Assembly: GCA_022448705.1 (NCBI GenBank)
Contig: JAKUUF010000052.1
Span: forward strand, 1 to 9,212
Source of the DNA: SAR324 cluster bacterium
GTDB taxonomy: Bacteria; SAR324; NAC60-12
Direction of reading: 5' to 3'
Length of the DNA stretch: 9,212 nucleotides
Positions 1 through 7,210 of the stretch are shown here, piece after piece. Made by a program: the position numbers and the translations under genes. Under the pieces are notes generated by a model, which had not been told where the DNA came from, did not search any database, and worked only from the letters and a program-made list of their open reading frames with translations. Within the stretch, counting starts at the first letter, position 1. The number at the start of each line of letters is the position of its first letter.

Positions 1-115
1 CCTTCTCATCGTTTTAATTTCTAAAATGGACAGTCACAGGAAACCAAAAAAAGACTGAAACAGCAACAGTTAAAACAATATTATAAATTTTCTTCAGCGT
101 TCTTTCTTGATTTCT

Positions 116-886
116 CTATGCAGCTTCCAGTTTTCTCAGCATTTTGTGGAAATCGAGCTGGTGATGTTTTTGAAGGGTTTTTGAAATCTGCTTTAAACTT
201 TGCATCTCAGTAACTTTTGAATTTTGACTGGCATAAAGTATTATATTCCCCTTCTCATTGGCACGTGCCTGAAACAGCTGATTAAATGTTGATTGCCACT
301 GCGCACGACGCTCAATAAAATCACCTGTAATTGTCCATAAATTCCCAACAAGCCATCCGCCCGGATTCAGGCAGCAACACAGGTTTTGCAAAAATAAAGT
401 ATTTGTGACTTCTTCCGGAGCACCGTATTCACCAAAAGCGTCCAAAAATATCAGATCAAATTTTGATTCCAATTTTGTTATAATTTTTTCTGCATCGTCA
501 TGAATCACACTTATCCGCTTGTCAACGGGAAATTCAAAAAAGCGTTGAGCGGCTTCAATAACGGAGGCATTCTGTTCAATCACCGTTTGCTGCAGACTCG
601 GTAAATGTATATGCAACCAACGGGGGATGCTTCCTCCTCCAAGTCCCAAATGAAGAGCTGATTTAGGTTCAGGGCAGAAAATCAGTCCCAGCACCATGAA
701 GCGGGAATATGGCAGAACAAGATGGTTCGCATTAATTCGTGAAAAAACACTCTGCATAATATGGTTACCAAAGCGCATTTCACGCCGGTCATGTTTCTCC
801 CAAACCTGGACTTTAAGCCCGGAATCTTCAGTTTCCCACAATAAACGTTCCGTTTTTCTTCGCTGAAGGAATTCTAGTAAACTCAA
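116..886 (-). CDS. Spermidine synthase-like SAM-dependent methyltransferase-fold protein
   Basis: This 256-residue protein has the Rossmann fold of the spermidine synthase family. The nucleotide-binding glycine loop is LGLGGGSIPRW (residues 80-90). An acidic residue ends strand 2 (E104 in VIEQN), D130/D131 follow, and LDAFG (148-152) closes strand 4. The upstream MQSVFSR and LPYSRFM segments (44-64) are typical of short bacterial 'spermidine synthase' homologues. True SpeE enzymes carry a D-x-x-D-type active-site segment where this protein has LDAFGEYG, and the N-terminal beta domain is short, so polyamine synthesis is doubtful; the substrate is unknown. The start is TTG at 886. The frame is open upstream only to a stop at 905-907 and contains no ATG there. 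The next in-frame ATG (776-778, residue 37) would remove conserved sequence. The gene lies 106 bases downstream of the histidine phosphatase on the same strand and may be co-transcribed. The 115 bases beyond its stop show no clear terminator. Confidence 0.8.
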   Translation of the reverse strand: MSLLEFLQRRKTERLLWETEDSGLKVQVWEKHDRREMRFGNHIMQSVFSRINANHLVLPYSRFMVLGLIFCPEPKSALHLGLGGGSIPRWLHIHLPSLQQTVIEQNASVIEAAQRFFEFPVDKRISVIHDDAEKIITKLESKFDLIFLDAFGEYGAPEEVTNTLFLQNLCCCLNPGGWLVGNLWTITGDFIERRAQWQSTFNQLFQARANEKGNIILYASQNSKVTEMQSLKQISKTLQKHHQLDFHKMLRKLEAA

Positions 887-992
887 AATGCAAGATTGTA
901 AAGATTAGAAATTTCAGCTGCAGTGTGAAGTATTTATGATAAATCAGTCTAGCAGGTAGAAGTTTTTGAAAGTATCTTTGCTGCTGAAAAAT

Positions 993-1634
993 TCAGACTA
1001 GTTTTGACCCTGGAACATTGTTTTTCTTTTCCAGATGTGGTACTGCACCCATTTCAGCCACAATCCATTTATCTCTCCAGACTAAACGGAATATTCCTGT
1101 ATTACTGATCATAAATTGAGTAGGTGCGTCAAGCGGAACTCCCAGCACGTGCTTCATTAATACTCTCACAACTCCGCCATGGGTTACCAGCACCGCTACT
1201 TTCTGAGGATGACGAAGCCGAATTTTTTCGATTGCTTCCAGAGCACGGTCCAGCAGCTGCTGTGTACTTTCCCCTTGATCAATTACATAGTTTGCTCCAG
1301 CAGTTTTAAAGAGCTGGAAGGTTTCAGGATATCGTTCTCTGGCTTCTTCTGATGTCAAACCTTCGAAAATTCCAAGGTTCTTCTCACGAAGACGCTTATC
1401 AAAATTCAATGTATGCCCGGTATATTTGCTTATTGCTTCAGCAGTTTTACGTGCACGTCCGGAGTCGCTGCAGTAAAGATAGTCAAATGGAACTTCTTTC
1501 ATCCATTCCCCCAGAGCCTTGATTTGTGACTCTCCTTTTGGGGTAAGATCACTGTCAAGGCTTCCCTGCATTCTCAGCTGAGTGTTCCAGAGGGTTTCTC
1601 CATGACGTATCAAAATCAGTACAGTATTGTTCAT
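993..1634 (-). CDS. Histidine phosphatase family protein (phosphoglycerate mutase-like, branch 1)
   Basis: This 213-residue enzyme of the histidine phosphatase superfamily should use a phosphohistidine intermediate. The N-terminal RHGET motif supplies the nucleophile H11, with R10 beside it. R60 lies in SGRARKTAE (58-66), E84 in LREKNLGIFEG (82-92) is the likely proton donor, and THGG (151-154) supplies the second histidine H152. All core catalytic residues are therefore present. Its length and single-domain form match PhoE/GpmB/CobC-type broad-specificity phosphatases rather than the longer GpmA glycolytic mutase. The substrate cannot be read from sequence: a sugar phosphate, alpha-ribazole phosphate or another phosphomonoester are all possible. 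There is no signal peptide, so it is cytoplasmic. The ATG at 1634 has no Shine-Dalgarno sequence, but the motif RHG at residue 10 fixes the start well. It follows a 298-base gap after galU and probably has its own promoter there. Confidence 0.9.
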   Translation of the reverse strand: MNNTVLILIRHGETLWNTQLRMQGSLDSDLTPKGESQIKALGEWMKEVPFDYLYCSDSGRARKTAEAISKYTGHTLNFDKRLREKNLGIFEGLTSEEARERYPETFQLFKTAGANYVIDQGESTQQLLDRALEAIEKIRLRHPQKVAVLVTHGGVVRVLMKHVLGVPLDAPTQFMISNTGIFRLVWRDKWIVAEMGAVPHLEKKNNVPGSKLV

Positions 1635-1745
1635 TTTTTTCAGTAAGTATAAATTTTTCCTAGAAACACATCAGCATGCACTTCAAAAATGTGACCATGT
1701 GAAGATTCAGGTACAAATGATTTTTTAAATTTTATTACGTTTTAA

Positions 1746-1772
1746 AATTGAGTTAACGGGATACTCTCAATT
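1746..1772. repeat. Inverted repeat, 7-base arms, 13-base spacer
   Basis: AATTGAG (1746-1752) and CTCAATT (1766-1772) are perfect reverse complements around a 13-base spacer. The minus-strand copy is followed by only a short T-run (TTAAAACG), so it would be a weak terminator for galU. An operator or promoter-linked site for the phosphatase gene is an alternative. The function is inferred only. Confidence 0.45.
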
Positions 1773-1779
1773 GTAACGT

Positions 1780-1791
1780 ATGTGGACACAT
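1780..1791. repeat. 12-base inverted repeat with 2-base centre
   Basis: ATGTG (1780-1784) and CACAT (1787-1791) flank the centre GA. The site begins eight bases from the 1746-1772 repeat and lies upstream of the phosphatase gene. The 2-base centre is too short for an RNA hairpin loop and suits a dimeric protein site, but arms this short can arise by chance. Confidence 0.3.
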
Positions 1792-1871
1792 TTTCTCAGA
1801 ATCAAATCAAAATGATCCGTAACTTTAACCGGCAGGAAAATCCATAATAAAGCAAGTAGAAAATATGCTGT

Positions 1872-1885
1872 AATTCCCTGGAATT
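1872..1885. repeat. 14-base inverted repeat with CT centre
   Basis: AATTCC (1872-1877) and GGAATT (1880-1885) are perfect reverse complements around CT. The site lies just beyond the 3' end of galU. It has the same arm-CT-arm layout as the repeat in front of rarA (4978-4993), although the arms differ. Its function is unknown. Confidence 0.4.
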
Positions 1886-1932
1886 TTTATGATCAGCACG
1901 GAGGGATTAAACCATTCTAAAACCTGCAGATG

Positions 1933-2808
1933 TCACCTGCTGTCAGCATTATCATGCAAATCAATCAGCCTGCGCATTTCGTCCAGCAGGGGCTTTTTGT
2001 ACTCCGGACGCATAAGTCCAATCTGCATGGCAGAAGTCAGGAAACCAAGGGGTTCTCCCAGGTCATAGCGAGTGCCTTCGAATTCTACAGCGGAAACCAT
2101 ACCATTGGCCGCCAAATGATTTATTGCTTCGGTTTGTGTGAATTCTCCCCTGTGAGAATGGTTTTTATCACTGGTTTTAAGTGCATCAAAAAGGTCCGAT
2201 GTATAAAGATAACGTCCAAATGATACGAATCGGCTGGGAGCGGCACCTTGTTTAGGTTTTTCCACCATTTTTTTCACCTTCATGATCTTGCCGGAATTTT
2301 CAGGTTCAATTACTCCATATCTTGATAACTGGTCTTCCTGCATTTGTTTAACTGCTAATACAGTGCTGCCTGTTTTTTCCCATGTCTCGATCAGCTGTTT
2401 TGAAAGCGGTTTTTCACCAAGTACAATATCGTCCGGATATGCAACCACGAACGGCTCATTGTCCACAAAGGGTTCAACGAGCATCAGTGCATTACCAGTT
2501 CCCATCATGTGCTGCTGGCGCAGAGTGAAAATATTTGCCTCGATTGGCTTTATAACTTCTAGCTTTTCAAATTCATTGGACTTGGAAAATGCTGAAGACA
2601 ACTCTACCTCTCGGTCAAAATAATCCTCCATAACTTTCTTTCTGCGTGATGAAACAAGCAGAATATCCCGGATTCCCGAATCAGCCATTTCCTGCACGAT
2701 GAAATCTATGGCTGGACGGTCAATCAGCGGAAACATTTCTTTGGGGATAGTTTTTGATGCAGGTAAAAAACGGGTCGCGTAACCTGCAGCTAATATCACT
2801 CCTTTCAT
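1933..2808 (-). CDS. galU: UTP--glucose-1-phosphate uridylyltransferase (GalU-type nucleotidyltransferase)
   Basis: This enzyme should make UDP-glucose from UTP and glucose-1-phosphate in the cytoplasm, feeding envelope polysaccharide or glycolipid synthesis. The 291-residue length is normal. The nucleotide-binding loop is LAAGYATRFLP (6-16), followed by IPKEMFPLID (21-30) with K23/E24. QQHMMGTGNAL (98-108) and AYPDD (124-128) carry the uridine- and metal-binding residues, with D126/D127 as metal ligands. VEKP (182-185), GEFTQTEAI (221-229) and the GEPLG segment (251-255) complete the family set. One oddity is A11 where the family loop usually reads GxGTR. The wording of the first 75 residues recalls spirochaete GalU homologues more than Escherichia coli. 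It starts 52 bases after the ligA stop on the same strand, so ligA-galU read-through is likely. The ATG lacks a Shine-Dalgarno sequence. A related sugar nucleotidyltransferase specificity cannot be excluded. Confidence 0.9.
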   Translation of the reverse strand: MKGVILAAGYATRFLPASKTIPKEMFPLIDRPAIDFIVQEMADSGIRDILLVSSRRKKVMEDYFDREVELSSAFSKSNEFEKLEVIKPIEANIFTLRQQHMMGTGNALMLVEPFVDNEPFVVAYPDDIVLGEKPLSKQLIETWEKTGSTVLAVKQMQEDQLSRYGVIEPENSGKIMKVKKMVEKPKQGAAPSRFVSFGRYLYTSDLFDALKTSDKNHSHRGEFTQTEAINHLAANGMVSAVEFEGTRYDLGEPLGFLTSAMQIGLMRPEYKKPLLDEMRRLIDLHDNADSR

Positions 2809-2860
2809 TATCTGTTCATTATTTTGATGTTAGAAAAAATTATAATCAGTAGACAAAAAA

Positions 2861-4873
2861 TCAATTTTCATTTTCTAAGAAGTTCATGGCCGCTCCTTCA
2901 TCTATCACACTTACTTCCAGTTTTTCGGCCTTTAATAGTTTAGAACCTGCGTTTTCTCCTGCCAGTACATAATCAGTTTTACTGGAAACACTGCTGCTCA
3001 CCTTTGCTCCAGCCAGTATCAGTCGCTTTTTCCAGATCTCTCTTGGCTCAGACAGCGTACCTGTCAGTACAACTGTTTTACCAGTAAAAGGTGACTCCGA
3101 AATCTGCAGTATCTGTTCTTCCCTGGGGTGAACACCTCTCGCCAGGAAATCAGCAATAAGCTGCTTTTGTTCAGGGTCCCTGAAAAAGCAGAAAACATTT
3201 TCCGCGGTAACAGGACCAATTTCTTCAATCGTTTCCAGGTCTCCCCCTTCAGCAGACATCAGTTTTTCCAGAGTGCCGAAATGCTGTGCTAAAATACCAG
3301 CAGTTTTTTCTCCAACATTTGTAATTCCAAGTGCATGAATAAATTGACTTAAAGTACATTGCCTGGATTTATCTATGCCAGTCAGTACATTATCCGCTGA
3401 TTTGTCTCCCATACGATCCAGTCCGGACAAATCTTCGTGACTCAGAAGATATAAATCGGCTGCGTTTTGCAAAAGGCGTTTGTCCATCAGCTGTTCAATC
3501 AACGCAGGACCTATCGTATCGATGTCCATAGCTCTTCGTGAAACAAAATGTAAAATTTGCTCCATTTGCTGTGCAGTGCAGTTCTTATTTGGACAGCGCC
3601 ATTCAACATCTCCTGCCGTATGTTCTGCTGGTGATCCGCATGAAGGGCATTTCGAGGGAGGCTCAATTTTTTGTGCAGTTTCAGAACGAAGTGTAGGATC
3701 GACTGTTACTATTTTTGGTATTATCTCACCACCTTTTTCCAGGGTTACATGGTCACCAAGGTGAAGGTTCAGGCGGTCTACCTGATCATAGTTATGCAGG
3801 GTTGCTCGTGAAACTGTTGTACCGTTCAGTTCTACAGGTTCAAGAATGGCAACCGGTGTCAAGTTCCCTGTACGTCCCACACCAATTTCAACTTCTCTCA
3901 ATACTGATACTGCCTGTTCTGCAGAAAATTTTACAGCAGTTGCCCAGCGTGGTGATGATGAGGTGAAACCGAGCTGACGATGATGTTTGAGTGCATTTAC
4001 TTTCAGCACTATCCCGTCAATATCATAAGGCAGTTCCTGCTTATGCTCTTCCCAGTATCGGCAATATTCCACTGCCTCTTCAATTGTATCTGCTTTTTTT
4101 GTTTCCCTGTTAACAGGGAATTCCAGTTGCCCCAGATAATCCAGGTTGCCGGTATGTGTTTCCTGCGGTCCTCCCTCTGCAATGTTATAGATAAAAGCAT
4201 CCAATTTACGTCTGCGGGTTTCTGTGCTGTCAAGCAACCTTAATGAACCTGCCGTAGAATTTCTGGGATTCTTAAATAACGGTTCTCCATTAATTGCACG
4301 CTGCTGATTGAGAGCATTGAAATTTTTTCGCTTCAGGTACACTTCCCCACGAACCTCCAGGTCCCTTTTATCTCTTATCATTAAAGGCAGGCTGCTGATA
4401 GTTTTGATGTTGGATGTAATTTCCTCTCCCTGGTTACCATCTCCTCTAGTTACGCCTGCCTCAAGAAATCCATTCCTGTAAATTAAAGAAACTGCAACAC
4501 CATCAATTTTCAGTTCACAAACATATGAGGGTTTTTGTCCTCCAAGTCTTTTTTGTATATCTGCATCCCAGCTGAAAAGCTCATCAAATGAATAAATGTT
4601 GCCAAGGCTGAGCATAGGGGTCTTGTGGATTCTTGTCGGAAAAGCAGTATTTGGTTCCCCTCTTACATGAACGGTAGGTGAGTCTTCCAATCTGAATTCC
4701 GGATTCTGTTTTTCCAGCTCTTCAAGTTCCCTGACCATCGAATCATATGTCTCATCATTACAGCCGAGCAGGCTGGATTCTGAGTCAATGCTGCAGTAAT
4801 AAGAATGATTGTACTGATGAATAATGGAGCTTAGTTCATTAATCCGTGCTTGAGTTGTAGATACGGAAGGCAT
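2861..4873 (-). CDS. ligA: NAD+-dependent DNA ligase LigA
   Basis: This is the essential bacterial ligase that seals nicks in replication and repair using NAD+. The 670 residues cover every LigA domain. Domain Ia (1-70) retains the NMN-binding pattern, with Y25/Y26 and D40, Y43, D44. The adenylation motif KIDG is at 122-125 with K122 as nucleophile, followed by VTRGDG (141-146) and VRGEVY (174-179). DIDGIVLKV is at 284-292, and the OB fold holds GVGRTGNLTPVA (331-342). A four-cysteine zinc finger (C409, C412, C427, C432), helix-hairpin-helix repeats (about 440-580) and a C-terminal BRCT domain (about 594-668) complete it. Domain Ia has about five extra residues between Y26 and D40 compared with typical LigA. 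The gene is transcribed divergently from rarA across 132 bases and lies 52 bases upstream of galU. The ATG at 4873 is preceded by no Shine-Dalgarno sequence. Confidence 0.98.
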   Translation of the reverse strand: MPSVSTTQARINELSSIIHQYNHSYYCSIDSESSLLGCNDETYDSMVRELEELEKQNPEFRLEDSPTVHVRGEPNTAFPTRIHKTPMLSLGNIYSFDELFSWDADIQKRLGGQKPSYVCELKIDGVAVSLIYRNGFLEAGVTRGDGNQGEEITSNIKTISSLPLMIRDKRDLEVRGEVYLKRKNFNALNQQRAINGEPLFKNPRNSTAGSLRLLDSTETRRRKLDAFIYNIAEGGPQETHTGNLDYLGQLEFPVNRETKKADTIEEAVEYCRYWEEHKQELPYDIDGIVLKVNALKHHRQLGFTSSSPRWATAVKFSAEQAVSVLREVEIGVGRTGNLTPVAILEPVELNGTTVSRATLHNYDQVDRLNLHLGDHVTLEKGGEIIPKIVTVDPTLRSETAQKIEPPSKCPSCGSPAEHTAGDVEWRCPNKNCTAQQMEQILHFVSRRAMDIDTIGPALIEQLMDKRLLQNAADLYLLSHEDLSGLDRMGDKSADNVLTGIDKSRQCTLSQFIHALGITNVGEKTAGILAQHFGTLEKLMSAEGGDLETIEEIGPVTAENVFCFFRDPEQKQLIADFLARGVHPREEQILQISESPFTGKTVVLTGTLSEPREIWKKRLILAGAKVSSSVSSKTDYVLAGENAGSKLLKAEKLEVSVIDEGAAMNFLENEN

Positions 4874-4880
4874 ATTTTAG

Positions 4881-4929
4881 AAGTGTTCGTCTGACGTAAA
4901 ATTCCTTTATCAATTCCCAAAAGTGTTCG
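4881..4929. repeat. Direct repeat of AAGTGTTCG, 40 bases apart
   Basis: The nine bases AAGTGTTCG occur at 4881-4889 and again at 4921-4929, an exact 40-base offset or about four helical turns. On the minus strand the copy nearest ligA (CGAACACTT) ends seven bases before the ligA ATG. The other copy lies where a -35 element for rarA would be. Same-face regulator binding is an inference; a 9-base match in a short region could also be chance. Confidence 0.45.
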
Positions 4930-4934
4930 GGATC

Positions 4935-4946
4935 GTGATGCATCAC
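4935..4946. repeat. 12-base perfect palindrome GTGATGCATCAC
   Basis: GTGATGCATCAC is self-complementary with no spacer. It ends four bases before the putative plus-strand -10 TATATA (4951-4956), so a protein bound here would cover the promoter spacer. It is a candidate operator for rarA, possibly also affecting ligA. No cognate regulator is visible in the window. Confidence 0.5.
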
Positions 4947-4950
4947 ACAC

Positions 4951-4956
4951 TATATA
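4951..4956 (+). promoter_or_regulatory. Possible -10 element for rarA
   Basis: TATATA (or TATAAA at 4953-4958) resembles a sigma-70 -10 element and would start a transcript about 40 bases before the rarA GTG. The best -35 candidate, TTCGGG (4926-4931), is poor and lies 19 bases away. The call rests mainly on position and AT content in an otherwise mixed region. Confidence 0.3.
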
Positions 4957-4977
4957 AACTCAACAGCGAAATTTCCA

Positions 4978-4993
4978 TTCAATTCTAATTGAA
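4978..4993. repeat. 16-base inverted repeat before rarA
   Basis: TTCAATT (4978-4984) and AATTGAA (4987-4993) are perfect reverse complements around CT. The site ends 12 bases before the rarA start codon and would lie in the 5' leader of a transcript starting near 4963. The 2-base centre favours a dimeric DNA-binding site over an RNA hairpin, which could still form with a shorter stem. Confidence 0.5.
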
Positions 4994-5005
4994 CAAGCTG
5001 TACTG

Positions 5006-7210
5006 GTGAATTTATTTGAACACACACACCAAAGCCAAATTCGCAAGGAAGCGCCTTTAGCAGACAGAATGCGTCCCAGGACGATAGAAGAGTTTGTAGG
5101 GCAAAGTCATATTTTGGCTCCCGGACGTCTTTTGCGTCGCGCAATTCAGGCAGATCAGCTTTCCAGCCTGATTTTTTACGGTCCTCCCGGAACAGGCAAA
5201 ACAACTCTTGCCAGAATTATTGCCAATACAACCAAGGCTGAGTTTATTTCAATCAATGCTGTATTGTCTGGAGTAGGGGATATCCGTAATTGCATTGAAA
5301 CTGCCCGAAAAGTGCGTACCGAACATCAGCGGCGTTCGGTGTTGTTTGTGGACGAAGTGCACCGCTTCAACAAGGCACAGCAGGATGCTATGCTTCCGCA
5401 TGTGGAAAACGGCACTGTAATTTTGATTGGTGCAACTACTGAAAATCCATACTTTGAAGTAAACAAGTCTCTGGTAAGCCGCTCACGAATTTTTCAGCTT
5501 CAGTCCCTTACAAAATCTGAAGTTGAGAAAATCCTAGAAAACGCGCTGGAAGATAATGAACGTGGATTTGGAAACAAAAAAGTAGACCTGTTGGCAGAGG
5601 CGCGAAGTCACCTGGCAAATGTGGCAGCTGGTGATGCGCGGGCTGCCTTAAACGCGCTGGAACTGGCAGTCTTAACCAGCCAGGCAGATTCAGATGGAAC
5701 ATTCCGCATAACATTGGAAATTGCTGAAGAATCAATTCAGCAGAAAGCAGTGCTGTACGACAAAGACGGAGACGCTCATTTTGACACCATTTCAGCTTTT
5801 ATCAAATCAATGCGTGGCTCTGATCCTGATGCTGCCCTTTTCTGGATGGCTAAAATGGTGGAAGCCGGAGAAGATCCCAGGTTCATTTTCCGTAGAATGC
5901 TGATTTTTGCCTCTGAAGATGTAGGCATGGCAGACCCGCAGGCGCTTGGTGTTGTTGCATCTGCAGCACAGGCTTTTGATTATGTGGGTATGCCTGAGGG
6001 ACGTTTTCACCTGGCACAGGCATGTCTGTATTTGAGTACTGCTCCAAAAAGCAATTCCGCATTTGCTTTTTTTGATGCTATTTCTTCAGTGAGGAAAGAG
6101 CAGTCGGGTGAAGTCCCAGACAGTCTTAAGGATGCCAGCAGGGACAGCGAGGGTTTTGGCCACGGTGAAGGGTATCTATATCCGCATGCGTACCGCGATC
6201 ATTGGGTGGCACAGCAGTACCTGCCTGACGTTTTGCAGGGTAGGATTTTTTATCAGCCATCAGAACAGGGATATGAGGCTACAGTCAGGGAAAATGTTAC
6301 AAAATATCGGGAAGCACAACTGGCCTCTTTTCATTCGCTCTCTGCAGCTGAAAAATCAGGTTTTTCAGATTATTGGGAAGCCAGAACTCTGGACAGTTCC
6401 GGGGAGCTGCTGAATGAAATTCGGGAGAAAATTACAGAAATAGCACAGCTTTCCCGTAATTCACTGGCGCTGGTGCTCAATGCCGGAGACGGTTTGATGA
6501 TAGGAGAATTACTTCGTCAAATTTCTGATGAGGCTGTTTATGCTCTGGTTAAAACAGAGTCTGAAAAACAGCTTCTTTATGGAATGCATGCAGAATCATC
6601 TTCCGGAATAAAGCCTGTTGTTGTGGCCGACAAGTCGGGGAATCCTGCCTCGTTTGAAGTAGATGAATTACGTTTTGATCGAATAGTTGGTCGTAATGTA
6701 CTTCATAATCAAAATGATAAAGCTTCATTTCTTAAAACTTTATCTAAATGGATTTCAGCTGAAGGCTTTATGATTCTTGCCGAAAATGTTCCTTCACTGG
6801 GACAGCGCCTTTCAAATTTAATTTCACAGGATTCCCTGGATTCTGAATTCCGCGAAAAGCTTATTCTTGCAGAGGACGAGATATACAATAATCCCCAAAA
6901 TCCACGCTGCAACTGGACACCTGAAACACTGCAAGACCAGCTAGAAGCAGAAAACTGGAGCATTGATTGCTGGCATGTCAAAGAGTACAGCACTCCAATC
7001 ATGATCAGGAAAGAACATGTGGAGCAATGGTTTAACGCCCAGTCTGAAAAACAATATTCCGGATACCTGTATGAGCTTTCATCTTTTATCTCTCAGAAGG
7101 AGCTGCAGGTTCTGAATGAATGTTTCCGGAAGGAAATTGTAGGAAAAGTGGTTGAGTGGCGCAGTGTGTGTCTATTCATGCGCCTGATTAAGAATTTCAG
7201 TAATGAATAA
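5006..7210 (+). CDS. rarA: RarA (MgsA) AAA+ ATPase fused to a C-terminal methyltransferase-like domain
   Basis: Residues 1-440 are RarA (MgsA/WRNIP1 family), a clamp-loader-like ATPase acting at stalled replication forks. Visible motifs are Walker A GPPGTGKT (59-66), Walker B VLFVDE (112-117), sensor 1 GATTENP (142-148) and SRSR (158-161) with the arginine finger. The MgsA tetramerisation domain spans about 255-435. Typical RarA ends near residue 440; here about 290 more residues continue in one frame. That part resembles a SAM-dependent methyltransferase: a glycine-loop-like LVLNAGDGLMIG (489-500) and a strand-4/5 block DRIVGRNVLH (558-567) leading to EGFMILAENVP (586-596). The glycine loop departs from the usual DxGxGxG, so activity is uncertain. 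A RarA/unknown-domain fusion of similar length is a described family in cyanobacteria, from memory PRK13341. GTG at 5006 is chosen because NLFEH and the PLADRMRPRT block match RarA N-termini. There is no Shine-Dalgarno sequence. Confidence 0.93.
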   Translation: MNLFEHTHQSQIRKEAPLADRMRPRTIEEFVGQSHILAPGRLLRRAIQADQLSSLIFYGPPGTGKTTLARIIANTTKAEFISINAVLSGVGDIRNCIETARKVRTEHQRRSVLFVDEVHRFNKAQQDAMLPHVENGTVILIGATTENPYFEVNKSLVSRSRIFQLQSLTKSEVEKILENALEDNERGFGNKKVDLLAEARSHLANVAAGDARAALNALELAVLTSQADSDGTFRITLEIAEESIQQKAVLYDKDGDAHFDTISAFIKSMRGSDPDAALFWMAKMVEAGEDPRFIFRRMLIFASEDVGMADPQALGVVASAAQAFDYVGMPEGRFHLAQACLYLSTAPKSNSAFAFFDAISSVRKEQSGEVPDSLKDASRDSEGFGHGEGYLYPHAYRDHWVAQQYLPDVLQGRIFYQPSEQGYEATVRENVTKYREAQLASFHSLSAAEKSGFSDYWEARTLDSSGELLNEIREKITEIAQLSRNSLALVLNAGDGLMIGELLRQISDEAVYALVKTESEKQLLYGMHAESSSGIKPVVVADKSGNPASFEVDELRFDRIVGRNVLHNQNDKASFLKTLSKWISAEGFMILAENVPSLGQRLSNLISQDSLDSEFREKLILAEDEIYNNPQNPRCNWTPETLQDQLEAENWSIDCWHVKEYSTPIMIRKEHVEQWFNAQSEKQYSGYLYELSSFISQKELQVLNECFRKEIVGKVVEWRSVCLFMRLIKNFSNE

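Larger units (their letters stand above)
1635..1932. other. Intergenic region between galU 3' end and histidine phosphatase start
   Basis: This 298-base, AT-rich stretch has no convincing ORF on either strand. Both flanking genes are on the minus strand, so it should hold the end of the galU transcript and the promoter of the phosphatase gene. Three short inverted repeats lie in it (1746-1772, 1780-1791 and 1872-1885). A minus-strand TTGAGA (1765-1770) is a possible -35 element, but no good -10 lies at the expected distance, so I do not call a promoter. I see no GC-rich hairpin with a U-run that would act as a textbook terminator. Confidence 0.5.
4874..5005. promoter_or_regulatory. Divergent ligA-rarA control region
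   Basis: These 132 bases separate two DNA-maintenance genes read outward, so they must hold promoters for both. The region contains a 9-base direct repeat, a 12-base perfect palindrome and a 16-base inverted repeat, each listed separately, plus a possible plus-strand -10 element. No ligA-side promoter is clear by eye. None of the sites matches the common LexA boxes I know (CTGT-N8-ACAG, GAAC-N4-GTTC or GTTC-N7-GTTC), so SOS control is not supported. Confidence 0.6.

Noticed and set aside
116..886. Calling this gene speE (true spermidine synthase)
   Set aside because: The fold matches, but the active-site acidic segment and full N-terminal domain of SpeE are not visible, and no speD or other polyamine gene is nearby.
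4874..5005. A LexA/SOS box in the ligA-rarA region
   Set aside because: The palindromes present do not fit the common LexA consensus sequences I could compare by eye.
5006..7210. Treating the RarA fusion as a wholly new architecture or as a frameshift artefact
   Set aside because: RarA/unknown-domain fusions of similar size are an established family, and the reading frame is continuous with normal codon use throughout.
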